Part shown: piece after piece, positions 21,542 through 30,137 of the stretch | How the letters are laid out: every line of letters begins with the position of its first letter | Position numbering within the stretch: position 1 is the first letter of the stretch | NCBI GenBank assembly: GCA_963803755.1 | Contig: CAWDNP010000007.1 | Location: 1 to 64,000, forward strand | Direction: 5' to 3' | Length of the DNA: 64,000 nt | From: CAVUPF01 sp963803755 | GTDB lineage: Bacteria; Actinomycetota; Thermoleophilia; Solirubrobacterales; 70-9 | Translations under genes and position numbers: made by a program | The notes under the pieces: generated by a model | Seen by the model: only the letters and a program-made list of their open reading frames with translations | The model's database searches: none | Told to the model about the DNA's origin: nothing

Positions 21542-22384
21542 ATGGCACGAGCGAAGAAGAGACCGAAGCGCGATGAGGAGCCGGGGCGAGCTCGCCGCGG
21601 CGCCAGGCCGATCATCGAGCTGCGCGATGTGACCAAGGTCTACCCCGGCGGGCACATGGCCCTGGACCGGGTCTCACTCGCCATCGACCGCGGTGAGTTC
21701 GTCTTCTTGGTAGGCCCCACCGGGTGCGGCAAGTCGACCTTGATCAAGCTGCTGATCCGCGAGCTGTCCACCACCGAGGGTGCCGTCAGCATCGCCGGCC
21801 GCGACATCGGCGACCTGGCGGAGAAGAAGATCCCCCTGCTGCGGCGCAACATCGGCACCGTCTTTCAGGATTTCAAGCTGCTCCCCGATCGCACTGTCTA
21901 TGACAACGTCGCCTACGCCCTGCAGGTGATCGGCGCCAGCCGCGCCGAAATCCGCGAGCAGGTGCCGGAGACCCTGCGCCTGGTCGGCCTCTCGACCAAG
22001 CTGCACAGCTACCCCGACCAGCTCTCCGGCGGCGAGCAGCAGCGGGTTTCGATCGCCCGCGCCTTCGTCAACCACCCGCCGCTCTTGCTCGCTGATGAGC
22101 CGAGCGGCAACCTCGACCCGGTCACCTCGATCGGGGTGATGCAGCTCCTGTACCGGATCAACAAGACCGGCACCACGGTCCTCGTCGTCACCCACGATCG
22201 CGAGATGGTCGACAACATGCGCCGCCGGGTGATCGAGCTCTACGAGGGCCGCGTCGTCCGCGACGAGGTCAGCGGCGGCTACACCGAGGAGTCGACCACC
22301 GAGTTCGGCCTGCGGATGCGGGCCGAGATGGGAGTCGGCCCCGAGGGCCAGACCAACGGCCACGGCAGCGAGTCCCTGTTCTGA
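21542..22384 (+). CDS. ftsE: Cell division ATP-binding protein FtsE
   Basis: 280 residues from ATG 21542. An ABC ATPase with Walker A GPTGCGKSTLIKLL, Q-loop VFQDFKLLPDRTVYDNVAYAL (the DFKLL form is typical of FtsE), signature LSGGEQQRVSIARA, Walker B LLLADEPSGNLD and the H-loop VTHDREMVD. The C-terminus has an extra 40 acidic/polar residues beyond the standard 220-230, as in other actinobacteria. FtsE with FtsX controls peptidoglycan hydrolases at the septum. Stop and ftsX start overlap by one base. Confidence 0.93.
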   Translation: MARAKKRPKRDEEPGRARRGARPIIELRDVTKVYPGGHMALDRVSLAIDRGEFVFLVGPTGCGKSTLIKLLIRELSTTEGAVSIAGRDIGDLAEKKIPLLRRNIGTVFQDFKLLPDRTVYDNVAYALQVIGASRAEIREQVPETLRLVGLSTKLHSYPDQLSGGEQQRVSIARAFVNHPPLLLADEPSGNLDPVTSIGVMQLLYRINKTGTTVLVVTHDREMVDNMRRRVIELYEGRVVRDEVSGGYTEESTTEFGLRMRAEMGVGPEGQTNGHGSESLF

Positions 22385-23300
22385 TGGGCAGGCTCGTCTT
22401 CTTCATCCGGGAGGCCTTCCGGGCGCTGCGCCGCAACGCGGCGCCGAGCATGGCGGCGATCGTCACCACGATCGTCACCGTGATCCTGCTCGGCGTGCTG
22501 ATCCCGATCCTGCAGACCACCCAGGCCAAGAGCGATCAGGTTCGCGGCCAGCTCAACGTTCAGGTCGCGCTCTTCGCCGACGCGACCAAAGGCGAAATCT
22601 CCGCGCTGCATTCAAAGCTGGTGGCGGTTCCGCACGTCGCCTCGGTGCGGTTCATCAGCAAAGCCGAGGCGCTCGAAGAACTCAGGGAATCGCTGGGCAA
22701 GAAGAAGAGCCAGGAACTGACCGCCCAGCTCCACGAAAACCCGCTGCCGGCCAGCTTCAGGATCAAGCCCGACAATGCCTCCAACCTCTCCCTGATCCGC
22801 GTCGCGATCATGCGACCCGGGCCAAACGGCCAGCCCCACCCGATCTCGTCGATCATTCAGAACGCCTTCGACCGCCAGCAGGCGGCCGAACAGATCGCCC
22901 AGGTGACCGGCGCGCTGAAGATCGTGCTGACCGTGATCACCGCCCTTTTGATCACCGCCTCGCTGCTTTTGGTCGGCAACACGATCCGGCTCTCGATCTA
23001 TACCCGCCGCCGCGAGGTCGAGGTGATGCGGCTGGTCGGCGCGACCCGCTGGTTCATCCGCTGGCCGTTCATGATCGAGGGCGTTTTGGTCGGTTTCACC
23101 GGTGGCATGGTGGCCATACTGATCCTGTGGCTGGGCAAGATCACCATCGTCGACCCCCTCGGCAAGACGTTCTCTTCCTCGCCGCGCAGAACAACAGCAG
23201 CCTCTCCTTCCCATTGCTTATCGGCATCCTCTTCGGTGCCGCGGTGCTGGTCTCGGCGATCGGCTCGGGAGTTACGCTGCGGCGCTTCCTGAAGGTCTGA
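22384..23300 (+). CDS. ftsX: Cell division protein FtsX, frameshift near the 3' end
   Basis: About 305 residues. N-terminal membrane helix after FFIREAFRALRRNAAPSMAA, an extracellular domain of about 130 residues (DVAL-type strand then ISKAEALEELRESLGKK), and three C-terminal helices with the FtsX signature NTIRLSIYTRRREVEVMRLVGATRWFI written across about residues 199-225. Near 23170 the frame slips by one base. The correct continuation is LFLAAQNNSSLSFPLLIGIL and then GVTLRRFLKV, ending at TGA 23298-23300. The unshifted frame ends at 23292 with an arginine/serine-rich tail that is not FtsX. Confidence 0.9.
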
Positions 23301-23307
23301 GGCCGGC

Positions 23308-24495
23308 GTGAGGGCGGGGCGGATCGCGGCGATCGTCCTCGCCCTGCTCATCGTCCTCTGCGCGGGGATCTGGCTGGGGGGGCACCCGAGCCACCTGCCC
23401 AACTTCATCCGCAACCGCTTCGTCGACTCCTCAGGAGGACTCACCGCCGAAGCGACCGAACTGATCCAGGACAACTACTACCGGCCGGTCGGGGAGACCG
23501 AGCTCGGCAACGCCTCGCTTCAGGGAATGGCGCGGGCGCTGCGCGGGCGCTTTCACGACCGCTTCTCCGAATACTTCTCGCCGCAGAGCGTGGGGGGCTT
23601 CAACGAGGAGATCGAAGGGCACTTCTCAGGCGTGGGAATCGTGATCGTCCCGACCAAGCGCGGCATCCTTGCCGAGCGGGTTCTGCACGGGTCCCCCGCC
23701 GAGAAGGCGGGGATCAAGCCCGGCGATACGATCGTTCCAGTTGACGGCAAGCCGCTGGCCGGGAAGAGCCCCGAAGTGGCGAGGGAAAGGATCACCGGCC
23801 CCGAAGGCACCAGCGTAAAGCTCGGCATCGTGCGCCCGGCGCACCGGGGCGTCGAGAGCATCCAGGTCACGCGAGCTGAGATCGTCACGCCCGTCACCTT
23901 CACGCGAATCAAGCGCGTCGACGGCCGCAAGCTGGGATACGTGCGGTTTGCCAGCTTCACCGAAGACTCCCGCCGCTTGGTCGCCGATGCCCTGCGGCGG
24001 GTGGAGCGAGAAGGCGCCCAGGGGGTCGTGCTGGACCTTCGCGGCAATGGCGGCGGCCTCCTGGAGGAAGCCGTCCTGATCGCGAGCCTCTTCCTGCCGA
24101 AGGGGCAGGTGGTCGTCTCGACCCACTCGCGCACCCAGGGGAACAAGGTCTACAAGACCATCGGCGGCAACCTGCCCAAGCGCCCGGTCGTCGTCCTGAT
24201 CGACCGTGGCACGGCCTCCTCGGCGGAGATCCTCACCGCGGCGCTAGCTGATGACGCGGGCTCAACCGTGGTCGGCACCCGCTCCTACGGCAAGGGCGTC
24301 TTTCAACAGGAGTTCGATCTCTCCAACGGCGGCGCGCTGAAGCTGACGGTCGGCAAGTACTTCACGCCCGACGGGGTCAACCTGGCGGGCAAGGGCATCC
24401 ACCCCAACGTCTACGTGCGGGACAACCCGCACACCAAGCGGGATGAGGCGATGCAGAGGGCCCTCGAAGTCCTCGCGCACCAGGTCCGCGGTTGA
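23308..24495 (+). CDS. S41 carboxy-terminal processing peptidase with PDZ domain
   Basis: 395 residues. An N-terminal signal-anchor (RIAAIVLALLIVLCAGIWLG) exports it. A PDZ domain spans about residues 105-185 (GVGIVIVPTK, SPAEKAGIKPGD). The tail-specific protease domain has LDLRGNGGGLLEEAV, the serine in RGTASSAEIL and the lysine in SYGKGVFQQ, forming the Ser-Lys dyad. The family trims periplasmic or extracytoplasmic proteins such as cell-wall enzymes and photosystem or division factors. The position right after ftsEX suggests a role in wall hydrolase control (inference). Its stop overlaps the TTG of the following nuclease gene. Confidence 0.9.
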   Translation: MRAGRIAAIVLALLIVLCAGIWLGGHPSHLPNFIRNRFVDSSGGLTAEATELIQDNYYRPVGETELGNASLQGMARALRGRFHDRFSEYFSPQSVGGFNEEIEGHFSGVGIVIVPTKRGILAERVLHGSPAEKAGIKPGDTIVPVDGKPLAGKSPEVARERITGPEGTSVKLGIVRPAHRGVESIQVTRAEIVTPVTFTRIKRVDGRKLGYVRFASFTEDSRRLVADALRRVEREGAQGVVLDLRGNGGGLLEEAVLIASLFLPKGQVVVSTHSRTQGNKVYKTIGGNLPKRPVVVLIDRGTASSAEILTAALADDAGSTVVGTRSYGKGVFQQEFDLSNGGALKLTVGKYFTPDGVNLAGKGIHPNVYVRDNPHTKRDEAMQRALEVLAHQVRG

Positions 24496-26051
24496 GCCCG
24501 CGAGGGACCCGCTCGCCAAAGCGGGCACGCGACGCGGTCGAAGCGCTGCTGGAGGAGCGGCTGGGGAGCCGCGGCTTCCGCGCGGCGCTGGAGGTCGAAG
24601 CGGGTGAGGCGGCGAGCGCCGCGATCGAGCGCCCCGAGCCTCGCCACGACCTCACTGCGCTGCCCACCTTCACCGTCGACCCGGCCAGCGCCCGCGACTT
24701 TGACGACGCCGTCTCGGCGCGGCGGGAGGGAGACGGCGCGCGCATCTGGGTCCACATCGCCGACGTCGCCGCGCACGTGCGGCCCGGCTCGCCGCTTGAC
24801 CTCGAGGCCCGTCGCCGCGCCAACAGCACCTACGCGCCGGGGGCGGTCGAGCCGATGCTGCCGCACGCCCTGAGCAGCGACGCGTGCAGCCTTACGCCGG
24901 GGCAGGAGCGCCTCGCGGTAACCGCCGAGGTCGAGCTTGGGCCAGACGGCGAGCAGCGATCGGCGCGCTTTTACCGCAGCCGCATACGCTCTGACGCCCG
25001 CCTGGACTACGACCGCCTCGACGCGATCTTCGCCGGCCGGGCGAAGCCGCCGGAGCCCGTCGGCGAACCGCTGGCGGTGGCGCGGGAGGTGGCGGTGGCG
25101 CTGGGGGAGCGGCGTGGCGCCAGCCTTGACGTCGAGTCCTTTGAGCCCGAGTTCCGCTTCGACTCCGCCGGCGAGGTGACCGGCGCCCACTCGGTGCCCC
25201 AGACCGAGTCCCACCGCCTGATCGAGCGGCTGATGATCCTCGCCAACGAAGCGGTGGCGCGGCTGCTGGAGCAAAAGCGGGCGGCGGCGATCTACCGCGT
25301 CCACCCCCAGCCCGACCCCGCCCGGATCGAGCGTCTGATCGCCCAGCTCCACGCCCTCGGGGTGCCGACCCCGCCGCTGCGCGAGGGACTCTCGCCGCGC
25401 CAGGCGGGCGAGGTTGCCGCCGAGGCGAGCCGGCTCGCCGGCCGCGAGGCCGCGCGGCGCGGGCACGGCCGCGAGGCGTATACATCGCTCGTGCTCCGCT
25501 CCCTGAAACAAGCCTCCTACAGCGAGCGAAACAGCGGCCACGCCGGCCTCGGCAGCCCTGCCTACTGCCACTTCACCTCGCCGATTCGCCGCTACCCGGA
25601 CCTGGTCGTCCACCGCGCCCTGCTGGCGGCGCTGGGGGAGGGGGAGGAGGCGCCGCGCCGCGCCGCGGTCCGGGAGGCGGCCGCCCACTGCTCTGAGCGC
25701 GAGCGCAGCTCAACCCGGATAGAGCACGAAGCCGACGACCTCTGCGCCGCCTACCTGCTCGAGCGGGAGCTGCGCGAGCGCGGCCCCGATGTCGAGTTCG
25801 AGGGCGAGGTCTCCGGGGTGATCCGGGCCGGCGCCTTCGTTTCCTTCGGCGGCGAGCTGGGCGATGTCTATGAGGGCTTCCTGCCGGCCCGCCGGATGCC
25901 GGGTGAGTACTTCGAGTTGGAGGAGACCGAGACCGCCCTCATCGGCCGCAGGAGCGGTAACCGGGTGCGGCTCGGCGACCCGATCGCGGTCGCGGTGGGG
26001 GGGGTCGAAGCTCCCCGGGGCCGCGTCGACCTGGAGCCCGCCGGTGGCTGA
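24492..26051 (+). CDS. RNB-domain 3'-5' exoribonuclease (RNase II/R family), short
   Basis: 519 residues from TTG 24492, overlapping the ctp stop. The RNB catalytic core begins RHDLTALPTFTVDPASARDFDDAVSA with the metal-binding aspartates, then WVHIADVAAHV and RRANSTYAPG, and later SHRLIERLMILANEAVA and CHFTSPIRRYPDLVVHR. A degenerate S1 domain closes the protein (GVIRAGAFVSFGG). There are no N-terminal cold-shock domains, so it is much shorter than E. coli RNase R (813). Because smpB overlaps its 3' end and ssrA lies nearby, a role in degrading stalled mRNAs during trans-translation is plausible. Confidence 0.88.
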   Translation: MSPRGTRSPKRARDAVEALLEERLGSRGFRAALEVEAGEAASAAIERPEPRHDLTALPTFTVDPASARDFDDAVSARREGDGARIWVHIADVAAHVRPGSPLDLEARRRANSTYAPGAVEPMLPHALSSDACSLTPGQERLAVTAEVELGPDGEQRSARFYRSRIRSDARLDYDRLDAIFAGRAKPPEPVGEPLAVAREVAVALGERRGASLDVESFEPEFRFDSAGEVTGAHSVPQTESHRLIERLMILANEAVARLLEQKRAAAIYRVHPQPDPARIERLIAQLHALGVPTPPLREGLSPRQAGEVAAEASRLAGREAARRGHGREAYTSLVLRSLKQASYSERNSGHAGLGSPAYCHFTSPIRRYPDLVVHRALLAALGEGEEAPRRAAVREAAAHCSERERSSTRIEHEADDLCAAYLLERELRERGPDVEFEGEVSGVIRAGAFVSFGGELGDVYEGFLPARRMPGEYFELEETETALIGRRSGNRVRLGDPIAVAVGGVEAPRGRVDLEPAGG

Positions 26052-26520
26052 GAAGCGGCGCAAACCCACCTCCGGGGACGTCGCCACCAACCGCCGTGCC
26101 CGCCACAAATTCGAGCTGGTGGAAACGATGGAGGCGGGGATCGCCCTGCGCGGCTCTGAGGTCAAGTCGCTGCACGGTGGCAAGGCCCAGATGACCGACG
26201 CCTACGCCGTCGTCGAAGACGGCGAGGTCTGGCTGCGCAACCTCCACATCCCTCCCTACCCGCCGGCCAGCAATCAAAATCACGAGCCCGAGCGGCAGCG
26301 CAAGCTGCTCCTTCACCGGGCCGAGATCGAGCGCCTGGTCGGAAAAACGGCGCAGAAAGGGCTGACCCTGATCCCCACCCGCATCTACTTCAAGGGCCCG
26401 CGGGCAAAGGTCGAGCTGGCGCTTGCCAGGGGCAAGGAGGGTCGCGACCGCCGCCGCGAGATCGCCGACCGCGACGTCCGGCGCGAGGTCGAGCGCGAGT
26501 TCAAGGGGCGGATGAGGTGA
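26044..26520 (+). CDS. smpB: SsrA-binding protein SmpB
   Basis: 158 residues from GTG 26044, overlapping the nuclease gene by 8 bases. Family signature: NRRARHKFELVETMEAGIALRGSEVKSLH spread over residues 16-44, then AYAVVEDGEVWLRNLHI, ERQRKLLLHR and LTLIPTRIYFKGPRAKVELALARGK. The C-terminal tail is strongly basic (RRREIADRDVRREVEREFKGRMR region) and inserts into the mRNA channel. SmpB delivers tmRNA to stalled ribosomes; its RNA partner is encoded at 29779. Confidence 0.96.
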   Translation: MAEKRRKPTSGDVATNRRARHKFELVETMEAGIALRGSEVKSLHGGKAQMTDAYAVVEDGEVWLRNLHIPPYPPASNQNHEPERQRKLLLHRAEIERLVGKTAQKGLTLIPTRIYFKGPRAKVELALARGKEGRDRRREIADRDVRREVEREFKGRMR

Positions 26521-26606
26521 GGGCGCCGGGCCCGAATCGAACATCGGCTGAGCCCATTTCGGCGGTTGGGGTTGCATGCGCCGCCGTACATGAAAGGATG
26601 CGCGGT

Positions 26607-28349
26607 ATGCGCACCCGCCTACTCCTGTTGCCCAGCATCGCCGCACTCTCGCTGGCCCTGATCGTCCCTGCCCAGGCGCAGGCCGAATCCTTCCCCAGCA
26701 AGGCCAGCAACTACGTCAGTAACCACGTCGAGTACTTCATCGCCGGCCTGGTTGTGGCGATCCTTTTGCTGCTGCTAGTGGTCAGGGTTACCCAGCGCCG
26801 CAGCAAGGAGAAGGCAAAGAAGCAGGAGGCTGCCCCGGCTGTTCCGCTGGCCGCCGCGTCCGCGCCGGCCACAGCCGGGACGGCCGAGCTTCCCGCGACC
26901 CCACCCTCCGTTCCCTCCGACACCTCACAGCCGCTCCCGGGCGTGGCGCCCGCATCGGTCCTGCCTCCCGCCCCACCGCCCCGAAGCGCCCGGGAAAAGC
27001 GGCAGAGAGCCCGCGAGCAGCAGCGCGCAGCGCGCTTGGAGCACCGCAAGCAACGAGAGGAAGAGGCGAAGCGTCGCAAGGAAAAGAAGGCCGCAAAGCG
27101 CGGTCAGCGCCGCGGCGGCGGCGCGAAGCGCCAGCAGAAGGAGGCGGCGCAGGCAGAGCGAAAGCTCGCCGCCGAGCGGGCCGCGCAGGAGCGCGAGCTG
27201 CTTCAGCGCGGAGCCCAGCAGGGCGATGCCGTGGCGCCAGCGGCGCCGCTGGCGCCTACTCCGTCCGGGCAGGCACCGCCGCTGTCCCCTGTCCAGCCCC
27301 CTCCCGTTCCGGTCGAGGCGACTCCGCCGATCGCTCCGGCGCCGCCCCCGGTCCCCGGCGCAGTCTCCCCGGCGCCGGGTTCCTATGACCCCGCTGCCGC
27401 CGAAGAGAGGGTTCGCGCCAAGGTGGGGGAGATTCAGCGCGAGGAGGAGCGGATCCGGGCGGAGACCGACCGTCGCATCCAGGAGGCCGAAAGGCTCCAG
27501 CGCGAGGCCGAAGATCGCGAGGCGAGCGCCCAGGCGGGACAGATCACACAGAGCATCGAGGCCGTGCCTTCGGCGCAGCCAGAGGGCCAGTTCGCACCGC
27601 CGCCGCCGGCCCCACCCCCGCCGCTACCGCCGGCCGCCGATCTGCAGACCGCAGAACAGCGCATGCAGCTGGAGCACGCCGCCGTCGACCGCTCTATGGA
27701 GGAAGCCCAGGAGCGCCTGCGCGAGATCGAGGAGCGCACCAAGGCCGCCGAACGCCGCTCCGCTGAGGCCGAGCGCCTCGCGCAGCTCAAGGCGGAGGAG
27801 GAGGAGCGCCAGCAGCGATTGCGCGAGATGCAAGAGAGCGTCGCCCAGGCGGAGGAGAGGGTGCGCGAGGCCGAGCGCCGCGCCGCCGAAGCCGAGCAGG
27901 CGGTGATCCGCTCGGTTGAAGGCGGGGGCGAGCCGCTGCAGCCGTCCGCTTCCCCGCCGCCGCCGGTGTCTGTCCCTGCACCTCCGCCGCCCCCATCACC
28001 CGTTCACCCTCCTCCATCCCCGCCGCCTCCCGAGCCACCCACGCCCACGCCCACGCCGGCCCAACCGCCGGCTCTGGCTGCGGAACCGCCGCCACCGACC
28101 CCGACTCCGCAGCCACCGGCGCCTCAGCCCGAGCCACCTGCGGCAGTGGATCTATCCGGGACGGCGATCAACCTCAACACGGTCACCTTCGAGCAGTTGC
28201 GGGGGCAGAACCTGACGGTCACTCAGGCGACCCGCCTGCTCGCTCACCGCGAGCGCCTCGGCCGCTTCCAGTCGGTTAGCGACCTCGACCAGGTAGCCGG
28301 GTTCCCGCCGGAGGTCCTCGACGATCTGAAGCGTCGCTCGACCGTCTGA
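26607..28349 (+). CDS. Secreted/membrane protein: TM helix, Pro-rich coiled coil, C-terminal helix-hairpin-helix
   Basis: 580 residues from ATG 26607, set by a GAAAGG site 10 bases upstream and by the signal peptide that starts there (LLLLPSIAALSLALIVPAQAQA). A second hydrophobic helix follows at about residues 44-64 (YFIAGLVVAILLLLLVV). Then come a basic coiled coil rich in Lys, Arg and Glu, proline-rich linkers, a second heptad-rich Glu/Arg region and a long Pro/Thr stretch. The last 65 residues resemble a ComEA-type helix-hairpin-helix: AINLNTVTFEQLRGQNLT, then GRFQSVSDLDQVAGFPPEVL. That domain usually binds DNA, although here most of the chain seems to be on one side of the membrane. Function unknown. 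Confidence 0.7.
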   Translation: MRTRLLLLPSIAALSLALIVPAQAQAESFPSKASNYVSNHVEYFIAGLVVAILLLLLVVRVTQRRSKEKAKKQEAAPAVPLAAASAPATAGTAELPATPPSVPSDTSQPLPGVAPASVLPPAPPPRSAREKRQRAREQQRAARLEHRKQREEEAKRRKEKKAAKRGQRRGGGAKRQQKEAAQAERKLAAERAAQERELLQRGAQQGDAVAPAAPLAPTPSGQAPPLSPVQPPPVPVEATPPIAPAPPPVPGAVSPAPGSYDPAAAEERVRAKVGEIQREEERIRAETDRRIQEAERLQREAEDREASAQAGQITQSIEAVPSAQPEGQFAPPPPAPPPPLPPAADLQTAEQRMQLEHAAVDRSMEEAQERLREIEERTKAAERRSAEAERLAQLKAEEEERQQRLREMQESVAQAEERVREAERRAAEAEQAVIRSVEGGGEPLQPSASPPPPVSVPAPPPPPSPVHPPPSPPPPEPPTPTPTPAQPPALAAEPPPPTPTPQPPAPQPEPPAAVDLSGTAINLNTVTFEQLRGQNLTVTQATRLLAHRERLGRFQSVSDLDQVAGFPPEVLDDLKRRSTV

Positions 28350-28358
28350 GCACAGCGG

Positions 28359-29735
28359 TTAGAGCCCGTAGGCCTCCAGCAGCTTCAGCCACACCTCGCT
28401 GCGCGTCGGGTAGGCTGCGACCGCGTGGCGGATGCGGGCAAGCGGCACCTCGCCGATCACGGCGATCGTCGCGGCATGGAGGAGCTCGGCGGTCTCAAAA
28501 CCGGTGAAGGTCGCCCCGACGATCATCCCGCGGGCCTTATCGACGACGATCCGGGAAGTGCCGCCGGTACCCCTGCCATAGAAGCTGGCCCCGGCCGTCC
28601 CATCGGTCGGCACGTCGACGGCCCTGGCGTCGATCCCGGCCTCGATCGCCCCCTCCAGAGTCTTGCCGACCGCGGCGACCTGGGGGTCGGTGAAGGTAAC
28701 GCGAGGGGCGCCGATACCCTCCGCGATCGCCTCGACCTCCCGTCCGAGCAGGTTCTCGGCGGCGACCCAAGCCTGGTACTTGCCGATGTGGGTGAACAGT
28801 GCCCTGCCGTTGACGTCGCCGATCGCATACAGCCACTTGCGCCCACCCACCCGCAGCCTCCCGTCGGTCTCGAGGAAGCCACCGCGTCCCGTCTCGACGC
28901 TCGCCGACTCCAATCCGAGGCCCTCGGTGCGGGGCCGGCGCCCGACCGCGACGAGGATCTCGGCGCTCTCGATCTCCTCGCCGTCGCTCAGTTCGACCAC
29001 GACCACCGCGCCGGCGCCGCTCACCCGCCGGGCAAGGACGCCGGTCCGCACGTCGACGCCGTGCCTTTCCCGCAGCGCTGCTGCGACCTCCTCCCCGGCG
29101 AAGGGCTCCTCGCGCGAGAGCAGTCGCTCCCCGCCCTCGATGAGGGTGACCGACGTGCCCAGGGTCGACCAGGCCTGCGACAGCTCGGTCCCGACCGGGC
29201 CGCCGCCGAGCACGACCATGCTCGGCGGGACCTCCTTGGAGGTCGTGCCCTGGCGGTTGTTCCACGCCCGCACCGAGTCGAGGCCCTCGATCGGCGGCAT
29301 CGCGGCTCCGCTGCCGGTTGCGACCATCACCGCCCGCCGCGCGGTCAGCGTCTCCCCGCCGACCACGACCCGCCGCTCGCCGTCGAGCCTTCCCTCGCCG
29401 CGGAACAGCTCGATCCCGCGCTCCGCCAGCCACGGCAGCTGCCCCGAGTCATGGAGGTCGTGGACCACCTCGTCGCGGCGGCCGAGTACCGCCGCTGAGT
29501 CGAGATCCCCGGTCACCGCCTCGGCCACCCCCGGCACTCGCCGCGCCTCATCCAGCAGCTCGGCGGGGCGAAGCAGCGCCTTTGACGGCATGCAGGCGTA
29601 GTAGGAGCACTCGCCTCCGACCAGGTGCTGCTCGACGATCGCCACCTCAAGCCCGCCCTCGGCGAGTCGCCCGGCGCAGACCTCGCCGGTCGGCCCGGCT
29701 CCCAGCACTATCGCGTCGAATTCCCTCTCGCCCAT
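28359..29735 (-). CDS. FAD-dependent pyridine nucleotide-disulphide oxidoreductase (mercuric reductase/LPD-like)
   Basis: 458 residues, start at MGEREFD because the FAD motif IVLGAGPTGEVCAGRLAEGG follows directly. The redox disulphide is in GGECSYYACMPSKALLRP (C-X4-C, as in lipoamide dehydrogenase). The second nucleotide-binding loop is VVLGGGPVGTELSQAWSTLG, and AIGDVNGRALFTHIGKYQ binds FAD. The dimerisation domain ends in HAVAAYPTRSEVWLKLLE, where the catalytic His-Pro-Thr of lipoamide dehydrogenase is Tyr-Pro-Thr. This makes true dihydrolipoamide dehydrogenase unlikely; it may reduce quinones, metals or another disulphide. It converges with the HhH-protein gene. Confidence 0.85.
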   Translation of the reverse strand: MGEREFDAIVLGAGPTGEVCAGRLAEGGLEVAIVEQHLVGGECSYYACMPSKALLRPAELLDEARRVPGVAEAVTGDLDSAAVLGRRDEVVHDLHDSGQLPWLAERGIELFRGEGRLDGERRVVVGGETLTARRAVMVATGSGAAMPPIEGLDSVRAWNNRQGTTSKEVPPSMVVLGGGPVGTELSQAWSTLGTSVTLIEGGERLLSREEPFAGEEVAAALRERHGVDVRTGVLARRVSGAGAVVVVELSDGEEIESAEILVAVGRRPRTEGLGLESASVETGRGGFLETDGRLRVGGRKWLYAIGDVNGRALFTHIGKYQAWVAAENLLGREVEAIAEGIGAPRVTFTDPQVAAVGKTLEGAIEAGIDARAVDVPTDGTAGASFYGRGTGGTSRIVVDKARGMIVGATFTGFETAELLHAATIAVIGEVPLARIRHAVAAYPTRSEVWLKLLEAYGL

Positions 29736-29778
29736 CGGCCTTCTCGCCCACACCGTACAATCGTTAGGCACATAGCAC

Positions 29779-30137
29779 GGGGGCGACAGGCTTCGACGTG
29801 GTCGATCCGTGCGAATGGTTGCAGGTCGAGGTTGCCGGAGGCCTCGTTAAACACCGGCACCAACCAATACGTGCGGACCATGAGTTCGCCCTCGCCGCTT
29901 AGTTAGAAGCTAGGCGATGAGAGTCGGTCCTCCCTCGCCCGCGGGGAGGGCAACCGGCTTCAGAAAGCGGGCTCACCCGGGTGGATCGCCCCGTCCGCCA
30001 GGGGACATCTCAGAGGGCTCTGTCTCCCGTAGTGCCCGCCGGCGCGGACCCCGGGAGACGAGAACCAAGCGCCGGCTAAGCCTGTAGAGACCATCGCACC
30101 ACGACCGCGGATCCGAGTTCAAATCTCGGCGCCTCCA
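29779..30137 (+). ncRNA. ssrA: tmRNA (transfer-messenger RNA)
   Basis: 359 bases. The 5' end GGGGGCGACAGGCTTCGACG is the tmRNA consensus. The 3' end has a T-arm with GTTCAAATC and the acceptor strand CGCCTCC (30130-30136) pairing with GGGGGCG (29779-29785), with discriminator A30137. CCA is not encoded. The tag reading frame ends in GCC CTC GCC GCT TAG, giving the canonical ALAA tail. Using GCG after CAATACGT as resume codon, the tag is ADHEFALAA. GC-rich helices downstream of the tag correspond to the pseudoknots. It works with SmpB (26044) to rescue stalled ribosomes. It diverges from the flavoprotein gene, with 43 bases between. Confidence 0.95.
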
